From positions 496,001 to 560,000 of the forward strand of contig NZ_JANHDH010000003.1 in assembly GCF_026616195.1 (NCBI RefSeq): a stretch of DNA of 64,000 bases, in the 5' to 3' direction. The notes below the pieces were generated by a model. The model saw nothing but the letters and a program-made list of their open reading frames with translations, was not told the origin of the DNA and did not search any database. This DNA comes from Haloarchaeobius amylolyticus. GTDB taxonomy: Archaea; Halobacteriota; Halobacteria; Halobacteriales; Natrialbaceae. Below are positions 51,930 to 60,402 of the stretch, one piece after another (positions within the stretch are counted from its first letter, which is position 1; every line of letters starts with the position of its first letter). The translations under genes were made by a program, and so were the position numbers.

Positions 51930-52747
51930 CCGAGCAGGAACCGCATGGCGTCCGGGAATCGCCTCGCCCACGCGGACTCGCGGTGGATGGCGCCCTCGTC
52001 GAGGACGAACTCGAGCTGGGAGTCGTCGTAGCCTTGCTCGCGAAGCACGTCGCGCATCCGCGTCGCGTCGTTCACGTACGACTCCCGCAGTTCCTCGTCG
52101 TCGCTCTCGTCCGTGCCCACGTCCATGTAGATGCGACCGGTGTCCCGGGTCTGGTCCGTCATGTAGTCGAATATCCGCCCGTGGGTCCACCAGAACGCCG
52201 GGCTGAAGACCCCCGCGAACCCGAACGTCTCGGGGTACTCGAAGAAGCCGTAGAGGCTCACCAGTCCACCGAGCGAGGAGCCCGCGATGCCGGTCGCCTC
52301 GGGGTCGCTCTCGGTGCGAAAGCGCTCGTCGATGGCCGGTTTGATGCGATCGACCAGCACCGCGAGGTAGTCGTCGGCATCCCCGCCGCCGTACTCCTCG
52401 TGGGCGTAGGGCGTGTACTCCTGCCCCCGGTCGTCGTCGGCGTTCGGGATGCCGACGACGATGGCCTCGATGCCCTCGTCGGCCAGGGCGTGCATCGTCT
52501 CGTCGACCTCCCACTCGCCGGAGTAGCTCGCCACCTCGTCGAAGAGGTTCTGCCCGTCGTGCATGTAGACGACGGGGTAGTGCTTCTCGGAATCTTCGTA
52601 TCCGGGCGGGAGGTGGACCAGTAGCTCCCGGTCGGCGGCGAGGCGCGGGTCCGAGACCGGCGAGGAGACGCGCAGGTCCCCGACGACGGTCGCGTCGTCG
52701 TCGCCCTCGTAGGGCCGCCAGTCGAGTGTCGTGGTCGTGCTCGTCAT
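51926..52747 (-). CDS. alpha/beta-hydrolase esterase (enterochelin-esterase/esterase D-like)
   Basis: The start at 52747 gives 273 residues with no signal peptide. YPVVYMHDGQNLFDE is typical of the enterochelin-esterase-like (COG2819) family. The nucleophile is Ser in IAGSSLGGLVSLYG, an acid lies in DVGTDESDDEEL, and the His is in EGAIHRESAWA. It probably hydrolyses an ester; a link to siderophore release is conceivable given the family but it lies 30 kb from the uptake island. It overlaps the cyclo-ligase gene by 4 bp. Confidence 0.9.
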   Translation of the reverse strand: MTSTTTTLDWRPYEGDDDATVVGDLRVSSPVSDPRLAADRELLVHLPPGYEDSEKHYPVVYMHDGQNLFDEVASYSGEWEVDETMHALADEGIEAIVVGIPNADDDRGQEYTPYAHEEYGGGDADDYLAVLVDRIKPAIDERFRTESDPEATGIAGSSLGGLVSLYGFFEYPETFGFAGVFSPAFWWTHGRIFDYMTDQTRDTGRIYMDVGTDESDDEELRESYVNDATRMRDVLREQGYDDSQLEFVLDEGAIHRESAWARRFPDAMRFLLG

Positions 52748-52826
52748 TGCCACTGGGTTTCCGCGTACCGGTCCTAAAACTTCGTGTCCGGGCACAACTG
52801 CCGGGACCGGGTCCGAGGTCTCCCGC

Positions 52827-53438
52827 CTACCGCCGCCAGAGGTCGTAGACCTGGTCCGGGAACGACGAGAACCAGAACGTGACCGCGACGTAGACCCAGA
52901 ACAACTGTTCGAGGCCCGAACTCGCCAGCACGAGTTCCGCGGCGGAGAAGACGACGACGCCCAGCACGGCCGGCATCGCCCTGACGAGCGCGAGTTCCCA
53001 CCGGCCCCAGTGCGGGGCCGGCTCGAACGACAGGTAGGCGTCGCCGCCGAGGACGACGACGAGAGATTCGACCCTGCCCCGGCAGCAGACCACGCCGAGT
53101 GCGTGGGCGAGTTCGTGTGCGATGGAGGCCGGGAGGGTGAACAGCGAGTAGAAGACGGCGACGTAGGAGGGACCGCCGGGGGCCACCCCGACCGGCTCGC
53201 CCCGGTCGCCGTAGAGGACGATTGGTCTGGCGGCGCGAGGTGGAAGCGGCCCCCTCGCGACCGTGAGGGCGGCGGCGGCGGCGCCGACCCCCGAGACGAG
53301 GATGGCCAGCGTCAACCAGGTGTTGGTCCCGCCCTGGAGTGCGACCATCAGGCTCGCGAAGACGAGGATACCCCCGTTCAGGGCGAGGTTACCGCGGGCG
53401 TCGACGAGCGGGTTCACTGTCTCTTGACTAGCCCCCAC
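52827..53438 (-). CDS. membrane protein with HELAH zinc-protease motif
   Basis: This 203-residue protein begins with GTG at 53438 and has about five membrane segments. Between helices it carries SIAHELAHALGVVCCRGR, an HExxH motif placed at the start of a helix, as in membrane-embedded metalloproteases (M50-like). A possible third ligand lies beyond (FPDQVYD near the end). The short length and the lack of a clear NPDG motif make protease function uncertain. Confidence 0.75.
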   Translation of the reverse strand: MGASQETVNPLVDARGNLALNGGILVFASLMVALQGGTNTWLTLAILVSGVGAAAAALTVARGPLPPRAARPIVLYGDRGEPVGVAPGGPSYVAVFYSLFTLPASIAHELAHALGVVCCRGRVESLVVVLGGDAYLSFEPAPHWGRWELALVRAMPAVLGVVVFSAAELVLASSGLEQLFWVYVAVTFWFSSFPDQVYDLWRR

Positions 53439-53512
53439 CCCAGATAAGCACCCACGTGAGGTATCAGAAAGTCGCTGCGTCCGGTGTCACCGGACGACGA
53501 TGCCCCCAACGC

Positions 53513-54226
53513 CTAGTCGACGATCCTGTTCCGGAGCGTCCCGATGCCCTCGTAGTGGATATCGACCGTCTCGCCGGGTTCGACCAGTCCGGGATTGGCC
53601 GGACTCCCGAACGCGACGACGTCGCCGGGCTGGAACGTGAACCGCTTCGAGAGGTAGGAGATGATCTCGTAGGGGTCGAACAGCATCAGTTCCGTGCTCG
53701 CCTCCTGCCGGCGCTCGCCGCCCACGTCGGTCCACATCTCGATGTCGGTCGGGTCGAGGTCCGTCTCGATCCAGGGACCGAGTGGACCCGAGTTGTCGAA
53801 CGCCTTCCGGGCGGTCCGACCCTGTTGGTCGAGCGCGTCGAGGTCGTTCATGATGGTGTAGCCACGGACCGCGTCTGGGACCTCCTCGACGGTCAGGTCC
53901 CGGCAGCGCTCGTCGATGACGGCGGCGAGCTCGCCGGCGTAGGTCAGTTCGTCGGTGAACTCGGGGTACGGAATCGGCTGCCGGTGGGCAGCCAGTGCGG
54001 TCCGTGGCTTGATGAAGAAGTCCGGCTCCTCGGGACGTTCGTACTCCATCTGGTCCAGCGTCTCCGCGTAGTTCCGGCCGACGCAGTACAGCGTCGAGGG
54101 GCGACACGGCGGTAACAACCGACCGTCTCGCCCGACCTCGTACGTTCCATCGGGTCCGTGGACGACACCGTCTTCGTAGGGGCCACCGACCGGCCCCTCC
54201 GGCGTTGCGATTCGTGCGAGTCGCAT
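53513..54226 (-). CDS. fumarylacetoacetate hydrolase family protein with altered metal site
   Basis: This 237-residue protein has the FAH fold motifs FFIKPRTALAAH, VRGYTIMNDLDALDQQ (Asp128), KAFDNSGPLGPWIET and FQPGDVVAFGSPAN. The metal-binding ExE normally seen as YEAEL is TYAGEL here: Ala97 replaces the first Glu and Glu99 remains. That could weaken metal binding or change the chemistry. Members include acylpyruvases and oxaloacetate decarboxylases. No catabolic partner gene is adjacent. Confidence 0.87.
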   Translation of the reverse strand: MRLARIATPEGPVGGPYEDGVVHGPDGTYEVGRDGRLLPPCRPSTLYCVGRNYAETLDQMEYERPEEPDFFIKPRTALAAHRQPIPYPEFTDELTYAGELAAVIDERCRDLTVEEVPDAVRGYTIMNDLDALDQQGRTARKAFDNSGPLGPWIETDLDPTDIEMWTDVGGERRQEASTELMLFDPYEIISYLSKRFTFQPGDVVAFGSPANPGLVEPGETVDIHYEGIGTLRNRIVD

Positions 54227-54302
54227 ACCCGGAGCATGGGACCGGGCTGGTTTGTAAGGGTCGGTCCCCGGGCGAGGTACCGGGGCAGCCGGCCGGTGCC
54301 GG

Positions 54303-54923
54303 TCAGTCCGCGAGGAAGTCGGCGGTCTCGCGGACGATCCGGCGCTGGTCGGTCCGGAAGGAGTGGTCCTCGCCGGTGAGTTCGACCAGGTCCCCGCTCG
54401 GGAGGTGCTCGGCGAGGTCCGCCGCGTTGTCGAGGGAGACGACCTCGTCCTCGTCGCCCTGCAGGATGCGCGTCGGGACCGCGACGTTGGCGAGTTCGTC
54501 CGCGTCGATAGACGGGAACTCGTCGTGGGCGCCGAACTTGATTGCGGGTGCCCAGAGCACGAGTCGGTCGGCGACCGCGGGCGCGTGCCGGAGCGCGAGG
54601 CGGCCGCCGAAGCTCTTGGCGACGACCGTCACGGCCTCGCAGTCGCGGCCGCGCAGGAACTCGACGCCGGCGTGCATCTCGGCCCGGAAGTCGGCGTGGG
54701 TCTTCTCCCCTATGTCGCTCCGGTCCTCCCACGTCACGAAGCGCGCGACCACGTAGCCGCGCTCGGCGGCGGCCTCGGCGAAGCGGTCGAACACGTCGCC
54801 GTAGGGACCGTGGCCCGCGCCCGGAACGACGAGGACGCCGCCCTTGACCGGGCCCTCGGGTTCGTTCAGTCGTCCCTGGTAGGTCGTCCCGTCGACCGCG
54901 AGCGTCGCGTCGGTCCGGTTCAT
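54303..54923 (-). CDS. alpha/beta hydrolase (dienelactone hydrolase-like)
   Basis: The start at 54923 gives 206 residues. GVLVVPGAGHGPYGDVF supplies the oxyanion region, the nucleophile is Ser in VVAKSFGGRLAL, the acid is Asp in LQGDEDEVV and the His is in TGEDHSFR. The small size fits the KANL3/Tex30-like or dienelactone-hydrolase groups. Substrate unknown. It lies 75 bp from the start of the FAH-family gene on the same strand. Confidence 0.88.
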   Translation of the reverse strand: MNRTDATLAVDGTTYQGRLNEPEGPVKGGVLVVPGAGHGPYGDVFDRFAEAAAERGYVVARFVTWEDRSDIGEKTHADFRAEMHAGVEFLRGRDCEAVTVVAKSFGGRLALRHAPAVADRLVLWAPAIKFGAHDEFPSIDADELANVAVPTRILQGDEDEVVSLDNAADLAEHLPSGDLVELTGEDHSFRTDQRRIVRETADFLAD

Positions 54924-55027
54924 GTCGGGAACGTCCGGGAGAAGCCACTTCAACGTGGTCCCGAAGGGGTCCGACCCCGCCGCCCGGTCCCGAAACTATA
55001 TCTCGGCCGCGGGTCCAGTCCGGGGAC

Positions 55028-57214
55028 GTGGAGTTCATCGCGTCTGGCGAAACCGCGGGTCATTCGGGTGCGGCTGCGGAGCAGGCGGTCTGGCAGACCA
55101 TCAGACGAGCCTTCGGGCCGGGCGACGAGGGCGTGGCGTACTGGCGCTACCCCATCATCGACCCGAACGGCGCGGCCTTCGACCGCGAGGCCGACTTCCT
55201 GCTGTTGCACCGCGACATCGGCCTCGTGGTGGTCGAGTGCAAGGGCTATCGACTCGACCACATCGGGGCCATCCAGGGCGACCGCTGGCAACTCCAGGGC
55301 ACGCGACAGACGAGTGCGACCCCCTACACGCAGGCCCGTGACCAGGGGTTCCGGCTGGTCAGACACCTCCGGGACGAGCCCGCACTGGTCGACGACCGCG
55401 GCAACTGCACCGTCCCGCTGCACTTCTTCGTGGCGCTCCCGAACGTCGGTCGCGACGAGTGGGACGACCGCTTCGGCGGCCTGCCGTCCGCGCCCCCGGT
55501 CATCACGGACGACGAACTCACGCCGGGGAGCCTGCGCGACCGGCTGGAATCCGTCCCCGGCAACGGCCTGACCCACGATGAGTTCCGGGCCGCCAGAGCC
55601 GTCCTCTCCGGAGGGCAACCCATCTCTGGCGAGCGCGGCGGGAGAGACGAAGACGCCGCTTCCAGCCCCGGCGACACCAAGGCCGACCTCGCCGCCCGCG
55701 TCGAGCGCGGACTGAAGCGACTCGACCGCGAGCAGGAGGAACTGGCCCTGCAGGTCCCGGACGGCCCACAGCAGATTCGCGGCATCGCGGGGTCGGGCAA
55801 GACGGTGCTGCTGGCGGGGAAGGCCGCCCAGTTGCACGCCCGGCACCCGGACTGGCGCATCGTGGTGACGTTCCAGACCCGGAGCCTCTACGAGACGGTC
55901 ACCGAGACCATCGCGGCGTACTACCGCCACTTCACCGGCGGCGACCCGGACTGGTCCCGGCTGCAGGTGATGCACGGCTGGGGCGGCAGGACCCGCCGCG
56001 GCCTCTACTTCGAGGCGGCGCAGGCGGCCGGGGTCGAGCCACGGACCTACAGCGAGGCGCGGGAAGCCTTCGCGGACGCCGACCCGGGCGACGAGGACGA
56101 CCCCTTCGCCGGCGAAGGCGACGATGACGACGACCCGGAGCACGACCTCCTGCACCACTGTTGCGCCGAGGTCCTGGATTCGGGCGAGCCACAGGAACGC
56201 TACGACGCCGTCCTCGTCGACGAGGCACAGGACTTCGACCCCGCGTTCTTCCGGCTCTGTCACGCCGTGTTGCGGCCCCCGAAACGGCTCGTCTGGGCCT
56301 ACGACGAGGCCCAGAGCCTGCAGTCGCTGTCGGCGCCGAGTCCCACCGAGATATTCGGGACCGACTCGCGGGGGCGGCCGACGGTCGACCTCAGCGGAGC
56401 CTACGAGGGCGGCGTCCAGAAGAGTCGCATCCTGCGGAAGGCCTACCGGACGCCCCGCCCCGCGCTCCTCCTCGCGCACGTCTTCGGCATGGGATTGTGC
56501 CGGGACGCGGGGGCGGTCCAGGCGCTGACGACCCAGTCCGGGTGGGAGGACCTCGGCTACGATATCGAGGGCGACTTCCGGCGGTACGGGACGCCGGTCA
56601 CCCTCCGGCGACCCGCCGAACACAGCCCACACCCGCTGTCGGAGGTGTCCGCGGCGCGGCCCTTCGTCCGGGTCGAACGGTTCCCGGACCGCGGCGCGGA
56701 ACTCGACCACGTGGCCGACGCCATCGCCCGCGACGTGCGCGAGGACGACCTCGACCCGTCGCAGGTGCTCGTCGTCACGCTCGGGAGCGTCGGCGGCTCC
56801 CGCGACGCCGGCGAGCGACTCGCCCAGCGTCTCGGCCGCCGCGGCATCGACGCGAACCTGGTCTGGGACGGCGACCCCGACGTGTTCACGGAGGACGGCG
56901 CGGTCACCATCGCCCGCATCAACCGGGCGAAGGGGAACCAGGCGCCACAGGTGTACGTCGTGGGTGTCGACACCGTGGCCGACGCGACCCGCCGGGCGTC
57001 GCTCGTCCAGCGCCGGAACGAGGCCTTCGTGGCCATCACCCGGACGACCGCTTGGGTGACCGTCACGGGAAGTGGGGGTCCCGACAGGGTGTTCGCGGAG
57101 TTACGCGACGTGACGAGTCAGGTGACCGGCGACGACCCGGTCGTGACGTTCCCCGCACCCGAACAGGGCGCGCTGGAGCGGACGATGCTGGACGCGACCC
57201 TCGACGCGTTCTGA
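55028..57214 (+). CDS. NERD nuclease domain fused to SF1 (UvrD-like) helicase
   Basis: This 728-residue protein opens with GTG at 55028. Residues 10-160 form a NERD domain with the nuclease-type Glu54-x-Asp56 (READFLLL) and Glu70-x-Lys72 (VVVECKGY) pairs. The helicase has Walker A GIAGSGKT (252-259), Walker B DEAQ (398-401), motif III-like WAYDEAQSLQSL and a C-terminal motif VAITRTTAWVTVTG. An acidic insert lies at about 345-375. Such fusions act on DNA, in repair or in defence against invading DNA; the choice cannot be made from sequence alone. It is monocistronic. Confidence 0.9.
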   Translation: MEFIASGETAGHSGAAAEQAVWQTIRRAFGPGDEGVAYWRYPIIDPNGAAFDREADFLLLHRDIGLVVVECKGYRLDHIGAIQGDRWQLQGTRQTSATPYTQARDQGFRLVRHLRDEPALVDDRGNCTVPLHFFVALPNVGRDEWDDRFGGLPSAPPVITDDELTPGSLRDRLESVPGNGLTHDEFRAARAVLSGGQPISGERGGRDEDAASSPGDTKADLAARVERGLKRLDREQEELALQVPDGPQQIRGIAGSGKTVLLAGKAAQLHARHPDWRIVVTFQTRSLYETVTETIAAYYRHFTGGDPDWSRLQVMHGWGGRTRRGLYFEAAQAAGVEPRTYSEAREAFADADPGDEDDPFAGEGDDDDDPEHDLLHHCCAEVLDSGEPQERYDAVLVDEAQDFDPAFFRLCHAVLRPPKRLVWAYDEAQSLQSLSAPSPTEIFGTDSRGRPTVDLSGAYEGGVQKSRILRKAYRTPRPALLLAHVFGMGLCRDAGAVQALTTQSGWEDLGYDIEGDFRRYGTPVTLRRPAEHSPHPLSEVSAARPFVRVERFPDRGAELDHVADAIARDVREDDLDPSQVLVVTLGSVGGSRDAGERLAQRLGRRGIDANLVWDGDPDVFTEDGAVTIARINRAKGNQAPQVYVVGVDTVADATRRASLVQRRNEAFVAITRTTAWVTVTGSGGPDRVFAELRDVTSQVTGDDPVVTFPAPEQGALERTMLDATLDAF

Positions 57215-57416
57215 CCCGGCAGAAGTTGTTGTTTCCTCAACAGTATCTCAGTGCGCAGAATCGGTATATGTCCACCAGTAGAGATAGCAGATATCGGACA
57301 GGGACGGGAGTTACAATGGACAGCCATCACCGAGATACCTGTAGCGAGAGTCGAATCACAGACCCGGCGTCGTGCCAGTCGAGACACGAATCTGTTAGTC
57401 TGGGGAGGGGGCAGCG

Positions 57417-58241
57417 ATGAGCCGGGGCGACGAACTGTTCCCGACGGCGGGTGACGACACGGCCCTGACCGAATCGATCCTCTCTCAGCTCGCGGCGGCG
57501 GGTGCCGACGTCGAGACCCTCACACCGCAGGACATCGACGTGTTCGAGGACCTCACCGTGATGGGCCAGGAGGCGACGCTAGAGATGGCCGCGCTCGCGG
57601 GTATCGACGAGGAGACCCACGTCCTCGACCTCGCCGCCGGCCTCGGCGTCACCGCCCGGACCCTCGCGGCGGAGTACGGGAGCCGCGTGACCGGCGTCGA
57701 CCTCTCGACCGGGTTCTGTCACGCCGCAACCGAGCTGACACGGCGTGTCGGGCTCGACGACCGCGTCTCGTTCCACGCCGAGCACGCCCTCGACCTCCCC
57801 TTCGAGGACGACACCTTCGACGTGGTGTTCATGCAGGACCTCGCCAGCGACATCGAGTACAAGACCGCACTCGCTGCCGAGGCACACCGCGTGCTCGCAC
57901 CCGGCGGGCGGCTGGTCGTCCTCGAGTTCGTCACCGGAAGCGTCGAACCGCGACTGACGCAGCTCCCCATCGCGAGAGACGGCCTGTCGCGGTCGATGGC
58001 CAGCGAGGAGACGTTCCTCGACGTCGTGCGAGACGCCGGGTTCGACGTCCGCCACTGGCTGGACACGTCCATCGAGGCGGCGGAGTGGTACCAGACGATG
58101 ATACAGCAGGTCCAGACCGGCGACCTCCCGGCGGTGCTCGACGCGGTCGTCCGCGACGACCTCGTCCCCCTCTGCCGGACGACCTACAGGAACCTCGACG
58201 AGGACCGCGCCCGCCTCTACATGGGACTCTTCGAGGCATGA
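57417..58241 (+). CDS. class I SAM-dependent methyltransferase
   Basis: This 274-residue protein has an N-terminal helical lead, then SAM motif I VLDLAAGLGVTARTLA (about 70-85), the acidic ribose-binding loop VTGVDLSTGFC, LDLPFEDDTFDVVFMQD and VLAPGGRLVVLEF. It is of the UbiE/SmtA small-molecule type. The substrate is unknown. A 200-bp gap with AT-rich stretches (57215-57416) precedes it; no gene was seen there. Confidence 0.88.
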   Translation: MSRGDELFPTAGDDTALTESILSQLAAAGADVETLTPQDIDVFEDLTVMGQEATLEMAALAGIDEETHVLDLAAGLGVTARTLAAEYGSRVTGVDLSTGFCHAATELTRRVGLDDRVSFHAEHALDLPFEDDTFDVVFMQDLASDIEYKTALAAEAHRVLAPGGRLVVLEFVTGSVEPRLTQLPIARDGLSRSMASEETFLDVVRDAGFDVRHWLDTSIEAAEWYQTMIQQVQTGDLPAVLDAVVRDDLVPLCRTTYRNLDEDRARLYMGLFEA

Positions 58242-58300
58242 ACGAAGACGCCGCCGGGGGCTGGCAGAGAGCCTCTGGCAGGACCCGACGGGAGAACGAG

Positions 58301-58333
58301 ATTTATTATCCTCGTTCGAAAACGTACGTATAG
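58301..58333 (+). promoter_or_regulatory. promoter of the first twin regulator
   Basis: ATTTATTAT at 58301-58309 is a TATA element about 29 bp before the ATG at 58334, implying a leaderless transcript. The following sequence, with AACGTACGTATAG, is nearly repeated before the second twin gene (AACGTGTATCC after ATTTATA), so the promoter was duplicated with the gene. Confidence 0.6.
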
Positions 58334-59281
58334 ATGCCGAAGGAGGGGCAAGAGGGTGCAACGGCGGTCCGGCCAGAGGAGGCCTTCTCGCTGCTGGGCA
58401 ACGAGACGCGGTTCGCAATCCTCAGGGCGCTGTGGGAGTTTTTCGACCCGCCGGACTCCAGTCCGGTCAGCTACTCGGACCTGATGGACGCGGTCGGGGT
58501 CCGCGACTCCGGGAACTTCAACTACCACCTCGGGAAGTTAGAGGGTCACTTCGTCGAGTCCACCGACGACGGCTACGTCCTGACCGCCGCGGGCGAGCAG
58601 ATCGTCCAGACCGTCGTCGCCGGGACCGCCGTCGACCAGACCTCGATGGAGGCGGTCCACGTCGGCGTCGTCTGCCCCGTCTGTGGGGGCACCGAGACGA
58701 CCATCGAGTACGACGACGAGACCCTGACGGTGCAGTGTCACACCTGTGACGGCCTGTTCCCGTCGCCGCCGGGGAAACTCGCCGAGTTCCAGCTCCCACC
58801 GGCCGGCCTCGCCGGGCGAGAGCCCGAGGCCATCTTCCGGTCCGCCATCGCGCACGTGACCCTGGAGACGCGGTCGATGATCGCCGGGGTCTGTCCGCGC
58901 TGTGCCTCCGAGCCGACCGTCGACGTCGAGTGGTGCCCGGAACACGACGACAGGCGGGACCGGTGTGAGGTACCGGGCTGTACCTGTTCGCCCATCGTCG
59001 AGTACCTCTGCCAGCGGTGCAAGCACATCTGGCGGTTCCCGACCTGGTGTAACGTGCTCTGGCACCCGGCGACCATCGCGCTGTTCCACGAGCAGGACGT
59101 GGACATCGAACCGCTCTCGTGGAACTACTACGCCCGCGGCCGCGAGTTCGACCAGACGGTCCACGACACGGACCCGCCACGTCTCTCGGTGACCGTCGGG
59201 GCCGAGGACGCGGCACTGGAGTTCACCTTCGACGAGACGATGTCCGTCCTGTCGGTTGAGCGAACCGACGCCGAGCACTGA
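58334..59281 (+). CDS. winged-helix zinc-finger regulator, twin A
   Basis: This 315-residue protein has an ArsR-like winged helix at residues 13-85 (PEEAFSLLGNETRFAILRAL, then SGNFNYHLGKLEGHFVESTD) and a long C-terminal region with cysteine pairs CPVCGG, CHTCDG, CPRCAS and CQRCKH. It ends in a strand-rich part with EFTFDETMSVLSV. It belongs with the regulator at 48445 (DUF7347/DUF7351-like). It is a tandem duplicate of the next gene. Ligand and targets are unknown. Confidence 0.87.
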   Translation: MPKEGQEGATAVRPEEAFSLLGNETRFAILRALWEFFDPPDSSPVSYSDLMDAVGVRDSGNFNYHLGKLEGHFVESTDDGYVLTAAGEQIVQTVVAGTAVDQTSMEAVHVGVVCPVCGGTETTIEYDDETLTVQCHTCDGLFPSPPGKLAEFQLPPAGLAGREPEAIFRSAIAHVTLETRSMIAGVCPRCASEPTVDVEWCPEHDDRRDRCEVPGCTCSPIVEYLCQRCKHIWRFPTWCNVLWHPATIALFHEQDVDIEPLSWNYYARGREFDQTVHDTDPPRLSVTVGAEDAALEFTFDETMSVLSVERTDAEH

Positions 59282-59377
59282 GACCGTTCCATCTGCTGTC
59301 ATTGTCCCGTCGTTCGTCTTTCCGGGAGGTCGTCGGGCCACAAGACATATTTCAGACATGCGATAGCAGGCAGTTCG

Positions 59378-59408
59378 ATTTATACCGTTCCTCCTAGAAC
59401 GTGTATCC
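59378..59408 (+). promoter_or_regulatory. promoter of the second twin regulator
   Basis: ATTTATA at 59378-59384 lies about 28 bp before the ATG at 59409. It and the downstream AACGTGTATCC match the promoter of twin A, so the two genes are probably transcribed separately but similarly. Confidence 0.6.
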
Positions 59409-60353
59409 ATGTCACAGGAGGGGTTCGAGGCCGATGTCGAGGTGCGGCCGGAGAAGGCGTTCTCGTTGCTGGGCAACGAGACGCGATTCGGTATCCTCCA
59501 GGCGCTGTGGAAGCTCTCCGAACCCCTCGACTCCAGCCCGGTCAGCTACTCCGACCTGATGGACGAGGTCGGGGTGCGTGACTCCGGGAACTTCAACTAC
59601 CACCTCGGGAAGTTAGAGGGCCACTTCGTCGAGTCCACCGACGACGGGTACGCACTCTCGGACGCCGGCGAACAGATCGTCCAGACCGTCGTGTCGGGCA
59701 CCGGCGTCGAACACGTCTCGATGGAACAAACGCACGTGGGCGTGACCTGTGCCGTCTGCGGGGGGACGGAGACCACAGTACAGTACGACGACGAGACGCT
59801 GACGCTCCGGTGTACCGAATGTCCGGGCTCGTACCCGTCGCCGCCCGGGAAGCTCGCGGCGTTCCAGGTGCCACCGATGGGGCTGGCCAACCGGGACCCG
59901 CGGGAGATATTCGACGCGGGCATCGCACGCGTCTCGCTCAAGACCCAGTCGATGCTCGCGGGCGTCTGTCCGACCTGCTCGACGGAGCCGACTATCGACG
60001 TCAAGGTCTGTCGGGACCACGAGAGCGAGGGGAGCGACCCCTGCGAGAACTGCGGGTCGACGATGTGGGCCATCGCCTACTACGGGTGTCCAGCCTGCAA
60101 GCTCACCTGGCGGTTCCCCACCTGGGCGACCGTGATGTGGCACCCGGCGGTCATCTCGTTCTTCTACCAGCGCGAGCCCGGTATCGACCCGCTCTCGTGG
60201 GACTACTTCGTCCGGGGGCGGGAGTTCGGCCAGGAGCTCGTCGGCGAGGACCCGCTCCGCATCGCCATCACGGTCCCCTGTGACGGCGACGAACTCGAAC
60301 TCGTCTACGACGAGTCGATGGCCGTCATCGACATCGAGCCGGAATCCGTGTGA
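59409..60353 (+). CDS. winged-helix zinc-finger regulator, twin B
   Basis: This 314-residue protein is near-identical to twin A over its DNA-binding part (EKAFSLLGNETRFGILQALW and SGNFNYHLGKLEGHFVESTD) and diverges in the C-terminal sensor part. There it keeps CAVCGG, CTECPG, CPTCST and CPACK pairs and an extra CENCGS motif. Conserved recognition helices imply overlapping DNA targets, while the divergent sensor halves imply different signals. Confidence 0.87.
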   Translation: MSQEGFEADVEVRPEKAFSLLGNETRFGILQALWKLSEPLDSSPVSYSDLMDEVGVRDSGNFNYHLGKLEGHFVESTDDGYALSDAGEQIVQTVVSGTGVEHVSMEQTHVGVTCAVCGGTETTVQYDDETLTLRCTECPGSYPSPPGKLAAFQVPPMGLANRDPREIFDAGIARVSLKTQSMLAGVCPTCSTEPTIDVKVCRDHESEGSDPCENCGSTMWAIAYYGCPACKLTWRFPTWATVMWHPAVISFFYQREPGIDPLSWDYFVRGREFGQELVGEDPLRIAITVPCDGDELELVYDESMAVIDIEPESV

Positions 60354-60402
60354 GACGGCCGCAACCCGCACACTCTTGTAGGGGCCACGAGACGCACCGG
60401 GC

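Noticed and set aside
52768-52778. CCTAAA near 52772 as a metal-regulator operator for the esterase
   Set aside because: No matching TTTAGG half lies four bases away, so it is a chance half-site.
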